64,000 nt of DNA from Mortierella sp. BCC40632. Lineage: Eukaryota; Mortierellomycota; Mortierellomycetes; Mortierellales; Mortierellaceae. This document shows, in pieces, positions 46,739-57,478 of the stretch. Every line of letters begins with the position of its first letter. Position 1 is the stretch's first letter. The translations under genes and the position numbers were made by a program. The notes below the pieces were generated by a model. It worked only from the letters and a program-made list of their open reading frames with translations, was not told where the DNA came from and ran no database searches. The stretch spans positions 418,501 through 482,500 of the forward strand of contig WAEK01000013.1 in the NCBI GenBank assembly GCA_011634665.1, read 5' to 3'.

Positions 46739-49700
46739 ACAGCAACAACAGCAGCAACAGCAACAGCAATCGATACCGCCCAATCCACTGAAAATGCAAG
46801 GATCATCAAATGAAGATGGTGGTCTCTATCAACGTCATCCTGATTATTATCATGGCCCTCCGCCCCAGCATCGACCCTCCATTGAGCACCAGCAGCTACC
46901 ACCGGGGCGACCCCTTTCGGTAGCTCAGCAGGAGTCTCAGGCACAGCTACCACAACCAATGTATCAACGAATGGAAGGCCATCATGGCGCACCCGAAGGG
47001 TCACCTCCTTTCCATCCAATGGCGCCTAACAATGGCGCCCCTCATCCCAACTATCCGTATGAAGGATATCCACGACACGAAGAGTCGCGACCTCCACACC
47101 CATACCCGGTAAGAGACCCGATGGAACACCCTGAAGACCCACATTTTATGATGGGCACTGATGGACATATGAAGCCTCGTGGTGCACCACCACAACCAGG
47201 GCCACCACAGCCACCACAGCCATCTCAACAACTGCAGCAACCACCACTGCAACAACCACCGTCAGGATGGGCGCCTTCAGAACAAGGTCCGTTACAGGAG
47301 CCATGGGACCCTCGATATCATGCACCGTACACTGACTTGCCTGAGAGGAGAGAAGGTGGCCGGCTAATGGAGCCAACGCACCCTGCAGAAATGATGGATC
47401 CACAAATGCGCGAGATGGGGATACCACGACGCGAACAAATGCAGAACATGAATACTTCGCCACAGGCAGGGGGAGCGTATCCGCCACGCCATTTGGTCAC
47501 TCCAGTTGAACATGACACTATGGGACCGAACGGGGTCATGCCTGTAGTTGATGGCCCCAAGGCCACACCTCCGGGATCGATTCGTTCGCTCTCACCGGAT
47601 AGTGCTAACCAGCAATCGGAAAAGAAGCGAAGAGGTCGTAAAAGCAAGGTAATTCCCACTCTATCCTGCTGTTTTAATTTCTTGTTGCCATTGTGTCTCG
47701 TTGAATTATTTTGGTTTGACTCTTGTGGAGATTGGTCATGATTTCATATAAAAACCAAGAGTACTACGAGAATATTGAAGGCCAAAAAAAAAAAAGAGCA
47801 AATCGGTTTTTTTTGCCTTGTCATTGTTTAATATACTTAGATCAACCATTCATATGCTTACGATTATTCTGAGTGTGTGCCATCCGATTGGCTTGCTTGT
47901 ATCTAACATATTTTCCCCTCTTGTCACCATTTTCTCTCTACTCATTGTTAGGCCCAAATCGATGATGCCAATCAACGACCACAGCTGCATCCACAGCAAC
48001 ATCCACAGCAACTGCAGCAGCCGCAACTACAGCAGCCGCCACCACCACCACCACCACAGCAGCCATTGCCTCCTCAGCAACGGAACCAAGGACCGCCCAA
48101 CCAACTTCCGTCTGGACAACCAAGGGACTATCCAGCTTCTTTCAACGGAGACCATGAGCGACCCGAAATGGTCCAGCAGCGACCTGGCTCTGTTGCAAGA
48201 ACTTCTTCTGGAAATCGGATGCCAGGCGGTCACCCACCACAGGAGGCCCTTGCACCGGCAGGCCCCGCGCGTGATTATGAGGCTGGGCATTTAGAAGCAG
48301 CTGTTGCCAATGCTCTTGTCAACATCCAACACGAAAATCACTTCCAGTCTCAAGAAGGGGATGGACACTTGAAGGCGCCAATGGATGGACAGCCAGCGCC
48401 AAGAGACATTCACCCAAGCCATCCACCACCTCCGCATCAGCGTAGGGATAACCCTTCTGCTCCTGGAAGGCCTCGAAACATGGGAACCGAGTTAGCAGAA
48501 GATGAACAAGAGACTGCCTTTATCCTGCAGGGAATGATGAACCATCGTCAGGTTGCTCAACAGGAAGAAGCGGCTAGGATTGAGCAGCAACGATTTGGTC
48601 ATCCTGCCCCACATGAGCATGAACTTGCTGCTAGGCACCATCCTGTGTCCCCCCCTTTGAGAGGACAAGCTCCCCTTGATCAACGTGGACCAGCGCAGCA
48701 TTCCTTCCAAGGCCCATACCCGCCCACCTATCCCGAGAGCGACAGACGTGCACCAGAATCACACCCATTTGAGGATGGTCAGTACCCATACGACCAACAG
48801 GCAGGCCCCATGCATGGAGGACGTATGCCTCCAGGACTACCTGGGGCACACGGACGTGGCGATCCAATGGCATTTGACCAGCACCAGGAAGCAATCGCCG
48901 AAGATGGTCAATCCCGTGTACCTATGTTTAACGGTCCACCACCGCCTCATTCACAACGATTCCCTCACGAGAATATGGAGAATCCAGGCCACAACTATGA
49001 TGTTGCACGCGGTCAGCCCCGGTATATGGATGGTAAAGTATTGACCATTGGTCAACGGCCTGCTTTTGATCTCGGAGTAGTTTGAAATGGAGAATCAATA
49101 ACTAATGCTTCAAGTCTCTTTTTTCACCTTTTTGACGCTCCAGTCCAAGAAGAGATGCATCGTAATAACGTAGGTCCACATCCAAGAGAAGAAGACAAAT
49201 GGCATGAGGAAATGGCGCGACAAGGTCGTCCTCCTCATGCTGCCTATCCACCTCAGCAATATCCTTCGCATCCACCACAGCATAACCACATGAATGACCA
49301 GCTGTTCTCACCACAACAGAAACAGCCTCCTTCACAGCCTCCAAATGCAACCATGCAATGGCGAGACCAACGGAGAGAAGGTGAAACCATGTCGACACCG
49401 CATCACTTTGTGCAGGGTGCAGGTCCAGATATGTCGGTTCACATTCCTCCTTCATCTTCGTATGAGCAAGCCATGCCACAGGCGCTCCCAAGTCCTGTGT
49501 CCAAAACGAAGCCAAAAGGGAAGAGCAAGTCGAAGGGTGCAGCCCGACCGTTCGACATGGAGGGTTTGGAAGGCGAGGCGATCCAGGATGCCCAGTATAA
49601 GTATGGAGCAACTGCCCGTCCAGGACAGGGCCAGGATCTTTCATCCAACAACAAGGGTCCTTTAAGCCCCACCGGCCGCGGACAATCAACAGCTGATGTT

Positions 49701-52391
49701 ATGGCGCGAGAGGATGGCATTCATGCTCAAGAAGGCATTCAGCTCCCAATGCATGCCGGTCATGGTGGGCTTGAGCACCCCCCTTCAAGCCTGCTCTTTG
49801 GCTCGGGTATGATTCTAGTCAAGAAACTCCGCGATACACCTGATACACCTGGCTCCGAGGCATCTCGACAGTTCCCTCCTGCCCAATTATCTGCCAAAGC
49901 CAATATGGAGCTTGGAAATGGCCATGAGTCGGGTCCGACCTCGCCCACGTCATTAAAGAAGAGGAGCTCTCAGGCGCTGATGATTGATCAAATGGAGAGA
50001 GAAGGAGAGAACCTACCGGGACCTTCTAGTCAAGGTCAAGGTCAAGGCCATGGTCATGGTCACGGTCCTGCCTCACCTACTCAGGGAAGCTCCACCGAGC
50101 TATCGCCTTCTCGACCCTCCTCAAAAGGAAAGGGGGGTAACCGTGCACGAAAGCCAGTACCTACGGACGAAGGGATCGAAAGAAGTAATCAACTGACCCG
50201 CTCTGGAGGTCCTGCTTGGTTGACATCTGGCCAAACCTCGGCAGTGAATCATACCCACTCTGTACAGACCACCCATAATGGCTCGACTGGTCCTGGCTCG
50301 ACCAAGGCAAACGACGCCTCTGGAGTGAACAATGGAGCGAGTCCTGGACAGAGGCGACGCCCAAACATGCCTTCCTCAACCAGCACCACTACTGGAGGAG
50401 GGGGAGGAGGGGCAGAGACGGAGAAGCGGAAGCCAAAGCGGATCAAAATCGATGACAAGGATGTAAGAAAAGTTCAAAGGTCATCCTCGTCCAGTCTAGA
50501 CTTGTCCTCCCCCTCAGCCAAGTTTGATCCTCACTCTGCTGTGGGAAATGGCACTGCTCAACCCGCTAACCCAAACTCGCACGAGTCCAAGAAAAGGACT
50601 CAAGAGCTTGATGGGGACCATCAGGGAGAAGACCAGGTAATGGCTGAGGCCGCAGAAGGCGAGGACGAGGTGATGGAAGAAGGAGAAAGAACCAACGAAC
50701 GACTATTGGACGATGCAGGACCACATAAGCGTCGACCTCTGGGAGATGATGACGATGACCAAGACGATCCGGATGGAGCCATGGGAGGAAGCAGTCGTGG
50801 TCATTCAGCTCGAGGCTCTGGCGGGGCTCGGAAGACTGTGAAGCGAAAGCCTAATTCAAATGTCTCTGGAAGCAGCACGGGCAAGAAACCCAAGGAAAAG
50901 GGTAAGAATGGAGGAGGCACCTCAAATTCCAAAAGTCAAGGAGAGACCCAACAGGCCAAGGCAGGTCCCGAAGAAATTGGACCACTAGAGAGGGCTGTTC
51001 AGGGCGATCCACAGGCCAAGAGCACTTCCAATGGAACAGCGACCACATCCCGAGATTCCGGTACGTTCAAAGTTCCCCAGGCCTCTCGCGGTAAGGGCAA
51101 CAAGTCTGCCAAGACTTCATCTTCTAAGGGAGATGAGACGGCAACCGAGTCGGAGGCTGAGCCTGAGTATTTGCCGATGGAGGATGATATCGAATGTCCT
51201 CATATGTTTGGAATTGAAGAATCAGATCGAGAAAAAGATCCTGCCTCGCTCTCGGATGATGAGGATGAAGCAGACGAAGATGAGGACTGGAGCCAACGAG
51301 CGACGACTGGAGGCTCGACGCCTAAGGATGGCACAAATGGGCCAACCAAGTCTCTAAAAAAGCCAACCGGCGCTAAGTTAGATGAAGTGGATGTAGAAGA
51401 TCCCATCCATGCGCAGGGCCGTGATTGGGTGAAGCGATTAGGGATGCCTGAAAGTACATGGGTAAGAGAGAATCCCACATTTTAGGAACTGTTTTATTTT
51501 ATCTTTATTGTTCTCCCAATACTGATATTTGCTCTGGACATGATTCCTGTCTCTTTTCTTTTCTTTTCTTTTTGGCCTTTTTTGTGTTATTTGAATATTT
51601 AGGAAGAAGCTTTCACGACGTATGAAAAAGTGAAGCGATTGAAAGAGTTGAAGAACCGACAACCTGTTCGGAAGCGAAATGCGATCTTGGCTGCGATCTT
51701 GTACATTGTCTGTCGGGATCTTGGTTCGCCCCGAACTTTTTCGGAGATTTGCACGGCCTCGGGTGTGAAACGAGGAGATGTCGGGACCTATTACCGACTG
51801 CTGCTCAAGATCCTTGAGCCCTCGAAGAATGCTACGGCCAGTGCTCGAGACACGGATGCGGAAGCCTTCATGGTGAGTTTTCTTTTTCTTTTCATTTATA
51901 GAATTTGTTCCGCACAAGTGAACCTACTTGGTACCTCTTTATTAGTCGGAATGGATCACTGACATTATTTTATTCACATCAATCAAATCAAATAATAGAA
52001 CCGTTGGTGTGATTCGTTGTCGTTACCGGCTCCAATTCGTCAAGCGGCTGTGCATGTGTTTAGTCTTGCCAATACACTGAACCTGACATCCGGTAAATGC
52101 CCTTCTTCCGTGGGTGCAGCAGCGATCTATCTGTGCATCTTTTCTTGGAACGACGCTAGACGACGAGCAAGATGTACGCTCTACCACTGTTCAGGATGTC
52201 AGGGACAAGGGACGATGCCACATCCGGGAGCGGATCAAGACCAATTGTGGATCAAGAAGGAACAAAAAGATGTAGCTTTAGCGGTTGGAGTAGTGAGTGC
52301 GACGTTGTTGGGTTGTTTCCGAAGTCTGGCCCCTGAGCGCGAGCGATTGATTCCAAAGGAATTGCTCCGTGCTGCGACTGAGGATATTTAG
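44189..52391 (+). CDS. Giant Gln/Pro-rich protein with C-terminal TFIIB-type core domain
   Basis: Seven exons (44189-45847, 45960-46298, 46398-47648, 47952-49032, 49144-51461, 51603-51872, 51999-52391) join in phase to 2,436 residues. Residues 1-~2,130 are low-complexity (His/Pro/Gln, then Ser/Gly and acidic stretches), with a 35-residue polyQ near 757 and Gln-Ala repeats near 260-290. Residues ~2,217-2,436 form a TFIIB-like pair of cyclin folds: AILAAILYIVCRDLGSPRTF and SEICTASGVKRGDVGTYYRL in repeat 1, FMNRWCDSLSLP and CPSSVGAAAIYLC in repeat 2. An insert with Cys residues (CTLYHCSGC) lies inside repeat 2. TFIIB's N-terminal zinc ribbon is absent from the exons found; CTTCTCAG just before the start leaves room for an upstream exon. 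Probably a nuclear transcription regulator; no orthologue recognised. Confidence 0.8.
44967..45059 (+). repeat. CAGGCA hexanucleotide repeat (Gln-Ala codons)
   Basis: Tandem CAGGCA units, interrupted by CAC and GTC codons, encode alternating Gln-Ala in exon 1 of the TFIIB-core gene. Confidence 0.85.
46665..46769 (+). repeat. CAG/CAA run encoding 35 glutamines
   Basis: An uninterrupted run of 35 Gln codons mixing CAG and CAA in exon 3 of the TFIIB-core gene. The mixture of codons would slow expansion compared with pure CAG. Confidence 0.95.
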
Positions 52392-52400
52392 TCTTTTTTT

Positions 52401-52445
<45 letters not shown>

Positions 52446-52719
52446 CTTTCTTTTTTTTTTTTTTTTCTTTTTCTTTTTTTCTTTTTCCCGCCTTTTCTTT
52501 TTACCCATCCAAGTAAATCAAGAATGTGAACAAGAAATACCAGGTGTTTATTGATGCAAAGGAAGGAGATAAAGTAGACGCAAGGGGGGAGGGAGGGAAA
52601 GCAATGGAAAAAAAAAAAAAAAAAAGGAAAAGGAAAAGAAAAAAGAGGGTGAGGGGGGAGGGTGAAGGGCAGAAGGAGAAGCCGAAATCGTAAGAGTAGA
52701 ATGAAAGAGTGAGAGTGAT
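52392..52719. other. Convergent intergenic region with a long T-rich tract
   Basis: 328 bases between convergent genes. Almost the first 100 bases (52394-52492) are T with few interruptions; then a purine-rich stretch with an A run at 52609-52625. No gene is seen. Confidence 0.7.
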
Positions 52720-54360
52720 TTACTTCTTGACGGCAACAATGGGCTTGAGACGCTCTGGTATCCTCTCCTTTTGATTCTCCTTCTTGGTATGTTTCCGAAC
52801 ATTCTCTTCCTTGACCTTGCGGCTGTTGACCATGATTGCCTTGCGTTGTGTTGCTGTCTTGATGGCCTTGGGAACCACACGATGACGACTGATACGGCGA
52901 ATCTCGGGCAAAGAACCAAACTTCTCCTTGAGCTTGTCTGCATATTCAAGATGAGCTCGTTCGCGATAATCCTTGACACCCATCTTTTCTGAAGCCCGAG
53001 CCTTCCAAAGTCGAACATTGCCATCATCGGATCCCGAGAGTACATATTTGTTGTCCATAGTGTAGATGACAGAGAAGACACGTTGCATACGGTTCGTGTG
53101 ATAAATATCGCGTGAATGACCCTGACGAGCGTTGTAGATTCGAATGGTACGATCGTACGATCCTGTGACGACTTCCTCGCCTGTAGGTGAATAATCGACC
53201 GACATGCTATTATGGAAGAAAAAGAACAGGTAGAAGAAGAAAAAAAGAAAAGAGCAGAATGCATAAGTCAATGTCGTCTCGACAAAAAAAAATAAAATAA
53301 AATAAAATAAAAAATAGAGTTGATGCACAGAGAATAAAAGAAAGACATACACAGCAGAGACGTGGTCCTTGAGAATATTTTGGGCCTTGTTCATCTTTCG
53401 CATGTCAAAAGCATAAATGTTGTGATCTTCGTTCGCAGCCATAAAGTTGAACGCCTCCATTGGATTCCAAGCAATCGAATTGGTCCGCATGGCAAGCACC
53501 AACTTAGTGACTGGTTGAGAGGTTCGGAGATCGTACAGGATAATGGTTCGGTCTGATCCTGTGGAAGCAATGATGCTCGTCTCTGTCTGGTTAAATTTGA
53601 CAGTGTTGATGGTATCCACACCCCAATTCAATGTCTGAACAGGTTCTGCACGGTCATGATCCCAGATATCAATTGCATTGCCCGAGGTGGCAAAGATCTT
53701 GTCAGAACGATGATGTGAGATACCACTGAAGGCATTCTTGCCAGTATAGGTAGCCAAGGGTTGAATGACAGTCGAAGAAGACGAGCCCGTTCTAAACGGG
53801 TCAAACTCGGCATCCTGATCCATGGCCTTGGTTGGGTCCCAAATCTTGACGGTTCGATCCTGTGAACAAGAGAGGAAATGAGAACCCTCCAAAAAGGAGG
53901 AGACGCCTGTGACCATGGACTTGTGTCCAACTGTGTTCCAAAGTGATTTCTGTTCTGACAAAGACCAAAGTCGAAGGTCACCATCACCTCCTCCTGAGAC
54001 GAGCCAATCCAGCTTTCGGGGGTGTTTGGCCATACAGTAAACGCCGTCGACATGTCCAGAGAGAGCGCCCAAGAAGGGCTTGGCCATCATTCGTTCCACC
54101 TTGACGGCATTGAGGGCACGAGTGTATTCACGAGCCTTTTCGAAGGGGTGCAATGTTGGGTCAAGGTTGCGTTGGACTTTGTGAATATCGTTAGACCGTT
54201 GACGTGTCGATTCTTCGGCACTCCTGGAAAGAACTTTTACTTTCTGTTGTGGGGGGATGGAAAAATAGAGGCCATGGTGAGTTAAAAAAAAAAAAAAAAA
54301 AAAAAAAAAGATGCAAAAATGGACGATCCGAGGGAGAAGGTAAACATGACTACTTACCAT
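52720..54360 (-). CDS. SOF1: Sof1/DCAF13 WD-repeat protein of the small-subunit processome
   Basis: Three exons: 54360-54358 (the ATG only), 54243-53351 and 53206-52720, joined in phase to 460 residues. The start MKVKVLSRSAE and the block LDPTLHPFEKAREYTRALNA are diagnostic of Sof1/DCAF13, as is MMAKPFLGALSGH. WD repeats run from about 60 to 350, with repeats ending SCSQDRTVKIWD and SGSDDGNVRLWK. The basic C-terminal tail contains RRISRHRVVPKAIKTA, the family's Sof1 extension, and ends in VAVKK. Sof1 is a nucleolar component of the U3-containing complex needed for 18S rRNA maturation. The donor GTAAGT starts directly after the ATG, so the first exon contributes only the start codon. Divergent from NOC2. 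Confidence 0.93.
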   Translation of the reverse strand: MVSSHVYLLPRIVHFCIFFFFFFFFLTHHGLYFSIPPQQKVKVLSRSAEESTRQRSNDIHKVQRNLDPTLHPFEKAREYTRALNAVKVERMMAKPFLGALSGHVDGVYCMAKHPRKLDWLVSGGGDGDLRLWSLSEQKSLWNTVGHKSMVTGVSSFLEGSHFLSCSQDRTVKIWDPTKAMDQDAEFDPFRTGSSSSTVIQPLATYTGKNAFSGISHHRSDKIFATSGNAIDIWDHDRAEPVQTLNWGVDTINTVKFNQTETSIIASTGSDRTIILYDLRTSQPVTKLVLAMRTNSIAWNPMEAFNFMAANEDHNIYAFDMRKMNKAQNILKDHVSAVYVFLLFSVHQLYFLFYFILFFFVETTLTYAFCSFLFFFFYLFFFFHNSMSVDYSPTGEEVVTGSYDRTIRIYNARQGHSRDIYHTNRMQRVFSVIYTMDNKYVLSGSDDGNVRLWKARASEKMGVKDYRERAHLEYADKLKEKFGSLPEIRRISRHRVVPKAIKTATQRKAIMVNSRKVKEENVRKHTKKENQKERIPERLKPIVAVKK

Positions 54361-54749
54361 GGTGTGAGTCTATATATGGTCTGCGTTTAGAGAGAGAATG
54401 TGTGTATGGAGAGGGCGAGAGGAGGATGGGAGGATGAGAGGGGGGGGGAGGGTAGAGCGGATGTGTTGATGGTGTCAAAAGCTTGCTTTTGTGACTAGTT
54501 GATACTTTTTTTTGGTCTGTCCACCGCCAAAGCACAAAAAAAAAAAAAGAAGAAGGCAAAAAGGCACCCACAACGGAAAACAATGCAAGCCACAGGACAA
54601 AAAAAAAAAAAAAAAGTGACCACCCTTCCATTGTCCACCCAGGTCTCTCCATTGGTCAAGCTCTGCATCCTTTTACTCTCACTCTCATCCTCCGCTTCTT
54701 CCATTCCACCCTTGTGTTTGTCCGGAAAAGAAGAGAAAAGAAAGACATC
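54361..54749. promoter_or_regulatory. Bidirectional promoter between SOF1 and NOC2
   Basis: 389 bases separate two divergent ribosome-biogenesis genes. GATGAG, the core of the yeast PAC element, is present at 54433-54438 on the + strand, and again at 54684-54689 on the - strand (CTCATC). Two A runs (54536-54548 and 54600-54615) may act as nucleosome-poor tracts. Coregulation is inferred. Confidence 0.5.
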
Positions 54750-57478
54750 ATGGCAAAGGCAAAGAAGGCGACCATCAAGTTCCAAAAGAAGCATCTCAAG
54801 GGCACCATTGAGAAACGCCGTACCCACCAAAAGAAGGTTCAACAATACAAGAAGCGGAACCCCAAGAAGGGTGGTCGTGATGGTTCCAGCGGCTCAGGAG
54901 CCGGTCGTGATGACCAGGACAGCGACAACGATGCTGAAGAGGAGGAGGAGGAGGAGCAGGCCTCTGAAGATGAAAAGTAATTGTCATTCTCTTTTCTTTT
55001 TTTTTTATCCTTTGCCTTTGCTTTTGCCTTGCCTTTCCTTCCTTGATCTCCTTAGTTGGACATCCTCCGAGTATCGATATATTTTTTTCCCCTTTCAAAT
55101 CTACATTCTCTAATTCGATCAACCACATTCCTTCGCTATGGACTACGCGCCTCTTACTGGCTACCTGGAATTTTATCCATATAGGGCTAAGGGCATGAGC
55201 GTGGACGAGTTCTTCAACAATGAACTGGACTCAGATGAGGACGAAGAGCCTGAATCCGACAACGAGGACTTTGCAGGAATCGAGACCATTGTCGAAGAAG
55301 ACGATGGCTCGGACATGGAAACCCCCACCCCCAAGAAGCAGACCCCCGCCGAGAAAAAGAAGCAGGCTGCGAAACAGGATGCGGCACACAAGTTGCAGCT
55401 TGAGGCTTTGAAGGAGAAGGATCCAGAGTTTTACAAGTATTTGCAGGAGAACGATCAGGAGCTTTTGGATTTCGATGGCGAAATGGAGGATCTTGACAGT
55501 GAAGAGGATGAAGGCGAGGACGACGAGGGTGATGATGAAGAGATGGCAAGTGAAGACGCCGAGATGGAGGAGGAGCCAGTCCAGGTGAGTAGTACAGAAA
55601 AAGAAACGATCCAAAGGAATCGGATACCACTGTCAATTTCGCTTGATGATACAGCAACATCTCAACTCACTCAATGTTTCTGCCCTCTCTAGAAGAAAAA
55701 GTCCAAAAAGTCCAAGGAAGTAGAGGAGGAGGAAGAAGAAGAAACTATGGATGGAATTCCATTGGTCACAAAGAACATGGTCGCAGCATGGCAACAGGCC
55801 TTGGTTGAGAAGCATTCGCTCCGATCTCTCCGTCGACTCTTGCTCGCCTTCCGTGCCGGTGCTCACTTGCACGATGCGGATGGAGACAAGACATATGCAT
55901 ACAAGATCAACAGCCCCATTGTGTTCAACAAGTTGGTGGTGTGCTGTCTCAAATACATCATCCCAACCTTTGATCATCATCTCCCCACGCAAACCAAGCC
56001 CGGTGGCAAGGCCAAGCCCTTGAACTCGGGATCAAAATATGTGACTCTCCAACCTTTGATCAAGTCGTATCTTCAGAACGTCTTGTTCTTGCTCACGCAA
56101 TTGACGGATCAGGACATGATTTACTTTGTGGTGCGCGAGTCGGAGAAGGCGATCCGGTACCTTGTTGGATTCCCCAAGCTCACCAAGGGCTTTTTGAAGG
56201 TGAGCCAACGTTTGCTTCTTTGACCCCATCACTCGAAGCCCACAAAAAACAGAAATTCTAACTCTTACTGATGAACGCATACTCGATTCAACCCTGTAGC
56301 ACCTGTTGTTCCTCTGGTCGACTGGAACAGACCGCGTCCGTATCATCTCGTTCTTGACGATCCGCACCATGTGCTTGCAGCTCGGACCCAACATCCTTGA
56401 CGCTGCTTTGAAGGGTGTCTACCTTACATTTGTGCGCTCCGCCAAGTCAACGACCATCCACACCCTGCCCAACCTCCACCTTATGCAGAACTGTGTTGCT
56501 CAACTCTATGGACTTGACCTGGACCGATCGTACCAACATGGATTTGTTTACATTCGTCAACTTGCGATCCATCTCCGCAATGCTGTCCTTGTCAAGACAA
56601 AAGAATCCTTCAAGGCTGTCTACAACTGGCAGTACCTTCATTGCTTGGGTCTTTGGTCCCAGGTCGTGGCCACACATGCAGTGAACAGTGCAGGACAGTC
56701 CACGATGTTGCATTCGCTCATTTTCCCCTTGGTTCAGGTTTCACTGGGAGCCCTGCGACTGATCCCAACCTCGACCTATTACCCCCTTCGTTTCCAGATC
56801 ATCCGCAACTTGATCCAGGTGATTGAGAACACGGGCACGTTCATTCCATTGGCACCTTTCCTCTTTGAGGTCTTGGAAGGTGGTGAGATGAAGCGTCCAG
56901 GACGCAAGGGTACGATGAAGCCTCTGGAATGGGATGTGATCATGAAATGCAACAAGGAATACAAGGGTTCGCGTGTCTACCAGGAGGGCACAGGAGAGCA
57001 GGTATACGAGTTGATGACCGAATACTATGCTCTCTTCTCGGCCTCGATCTCCTTCCCCGAATTGGCCATCCCAGCCATTGTTCAGTTGAAGCGGTTCAAC
57101 AAAAAGTCGGGATTGGTCAAGTTGACCAAACAATTTGCAGGTCTTGTGGAAAAGTTGGAGCAAAACTCACGGTTCATTGAGAATGAACGGAACAAGGCCG
57201 ACTTTTCGCCCAGTGATGCCTCGGGCGTGTCATCATTCTTGAGGAATCAGGACAAGGAGAAGACGCCCATGGGAGCGTACTGGAAGGGATTGAGGCGCAG
57301 TGTGATGGAGAAGCGCAAGTTGATTGAAGAGGCACGCAAGGATCGTGCGGCAGAAAAGGATGACATGGTCAAATCACGGAGTGGTGGTCGTGGTGGCGAT
57401 GAGGACGACGATGACGAGTCCATGGATGAGGACGATCTCGAAGAGGTCGAGGATGACTATGATGAGGATGAGGAGTAA
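54750..57478 (+). CDS. NOC2: Nucleolar complex protein Noc2
   Basis: Four exons (54750-54976, 55185-55584, 55693-56199, 56300-57478) join in phase to 770 residues. A basic N-terminus (KKATIKFQKKHLKGTIEKRR) is followed by acidic Glu/Asp blocks, then the Noc2 domain from about 260 to 690. Family segments visible include MSVDEFFNNELDSDEDE, AAWQQALVEKHSLRSLRRLL, RTMCLQLGPNILDAALKGVY and YYPLRFQIIRNLIQVIENTG. The C-terminus is acidic. Noc2 pairs with Mak21/Noc1 in the nucleolus and with Noc3 in the nucleoplasm to carry large-subunit precursors. The first exon would look like an 75-codon basic peptide ending at a TAA; the splice at GAAAA|GTAATT joins it to the rest. Divergent from SOF1. Confidence 0.93.

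Noticed and set aside
46593..47019. Poly-Leu and Ala/Val-rich frames opposite the polyglutamine run
   Set aside because: Direct consequence of the CAG/CAA repeat read on the other strand.
52278..52554. Poly-Lys and poly-Phe frames at the 3' end of the TFIIB-core gene
   Set aside because: They are translations of a long T-rich tract after the stop codon.
54714..54980. Separate small basic-acidic protein gene ahead of NOC2
   Set aside because: The frame ends at a TAA that is part of a GTAATT donor; splicing to 55185 gives a continuous Noc2 N-terminus in phase.
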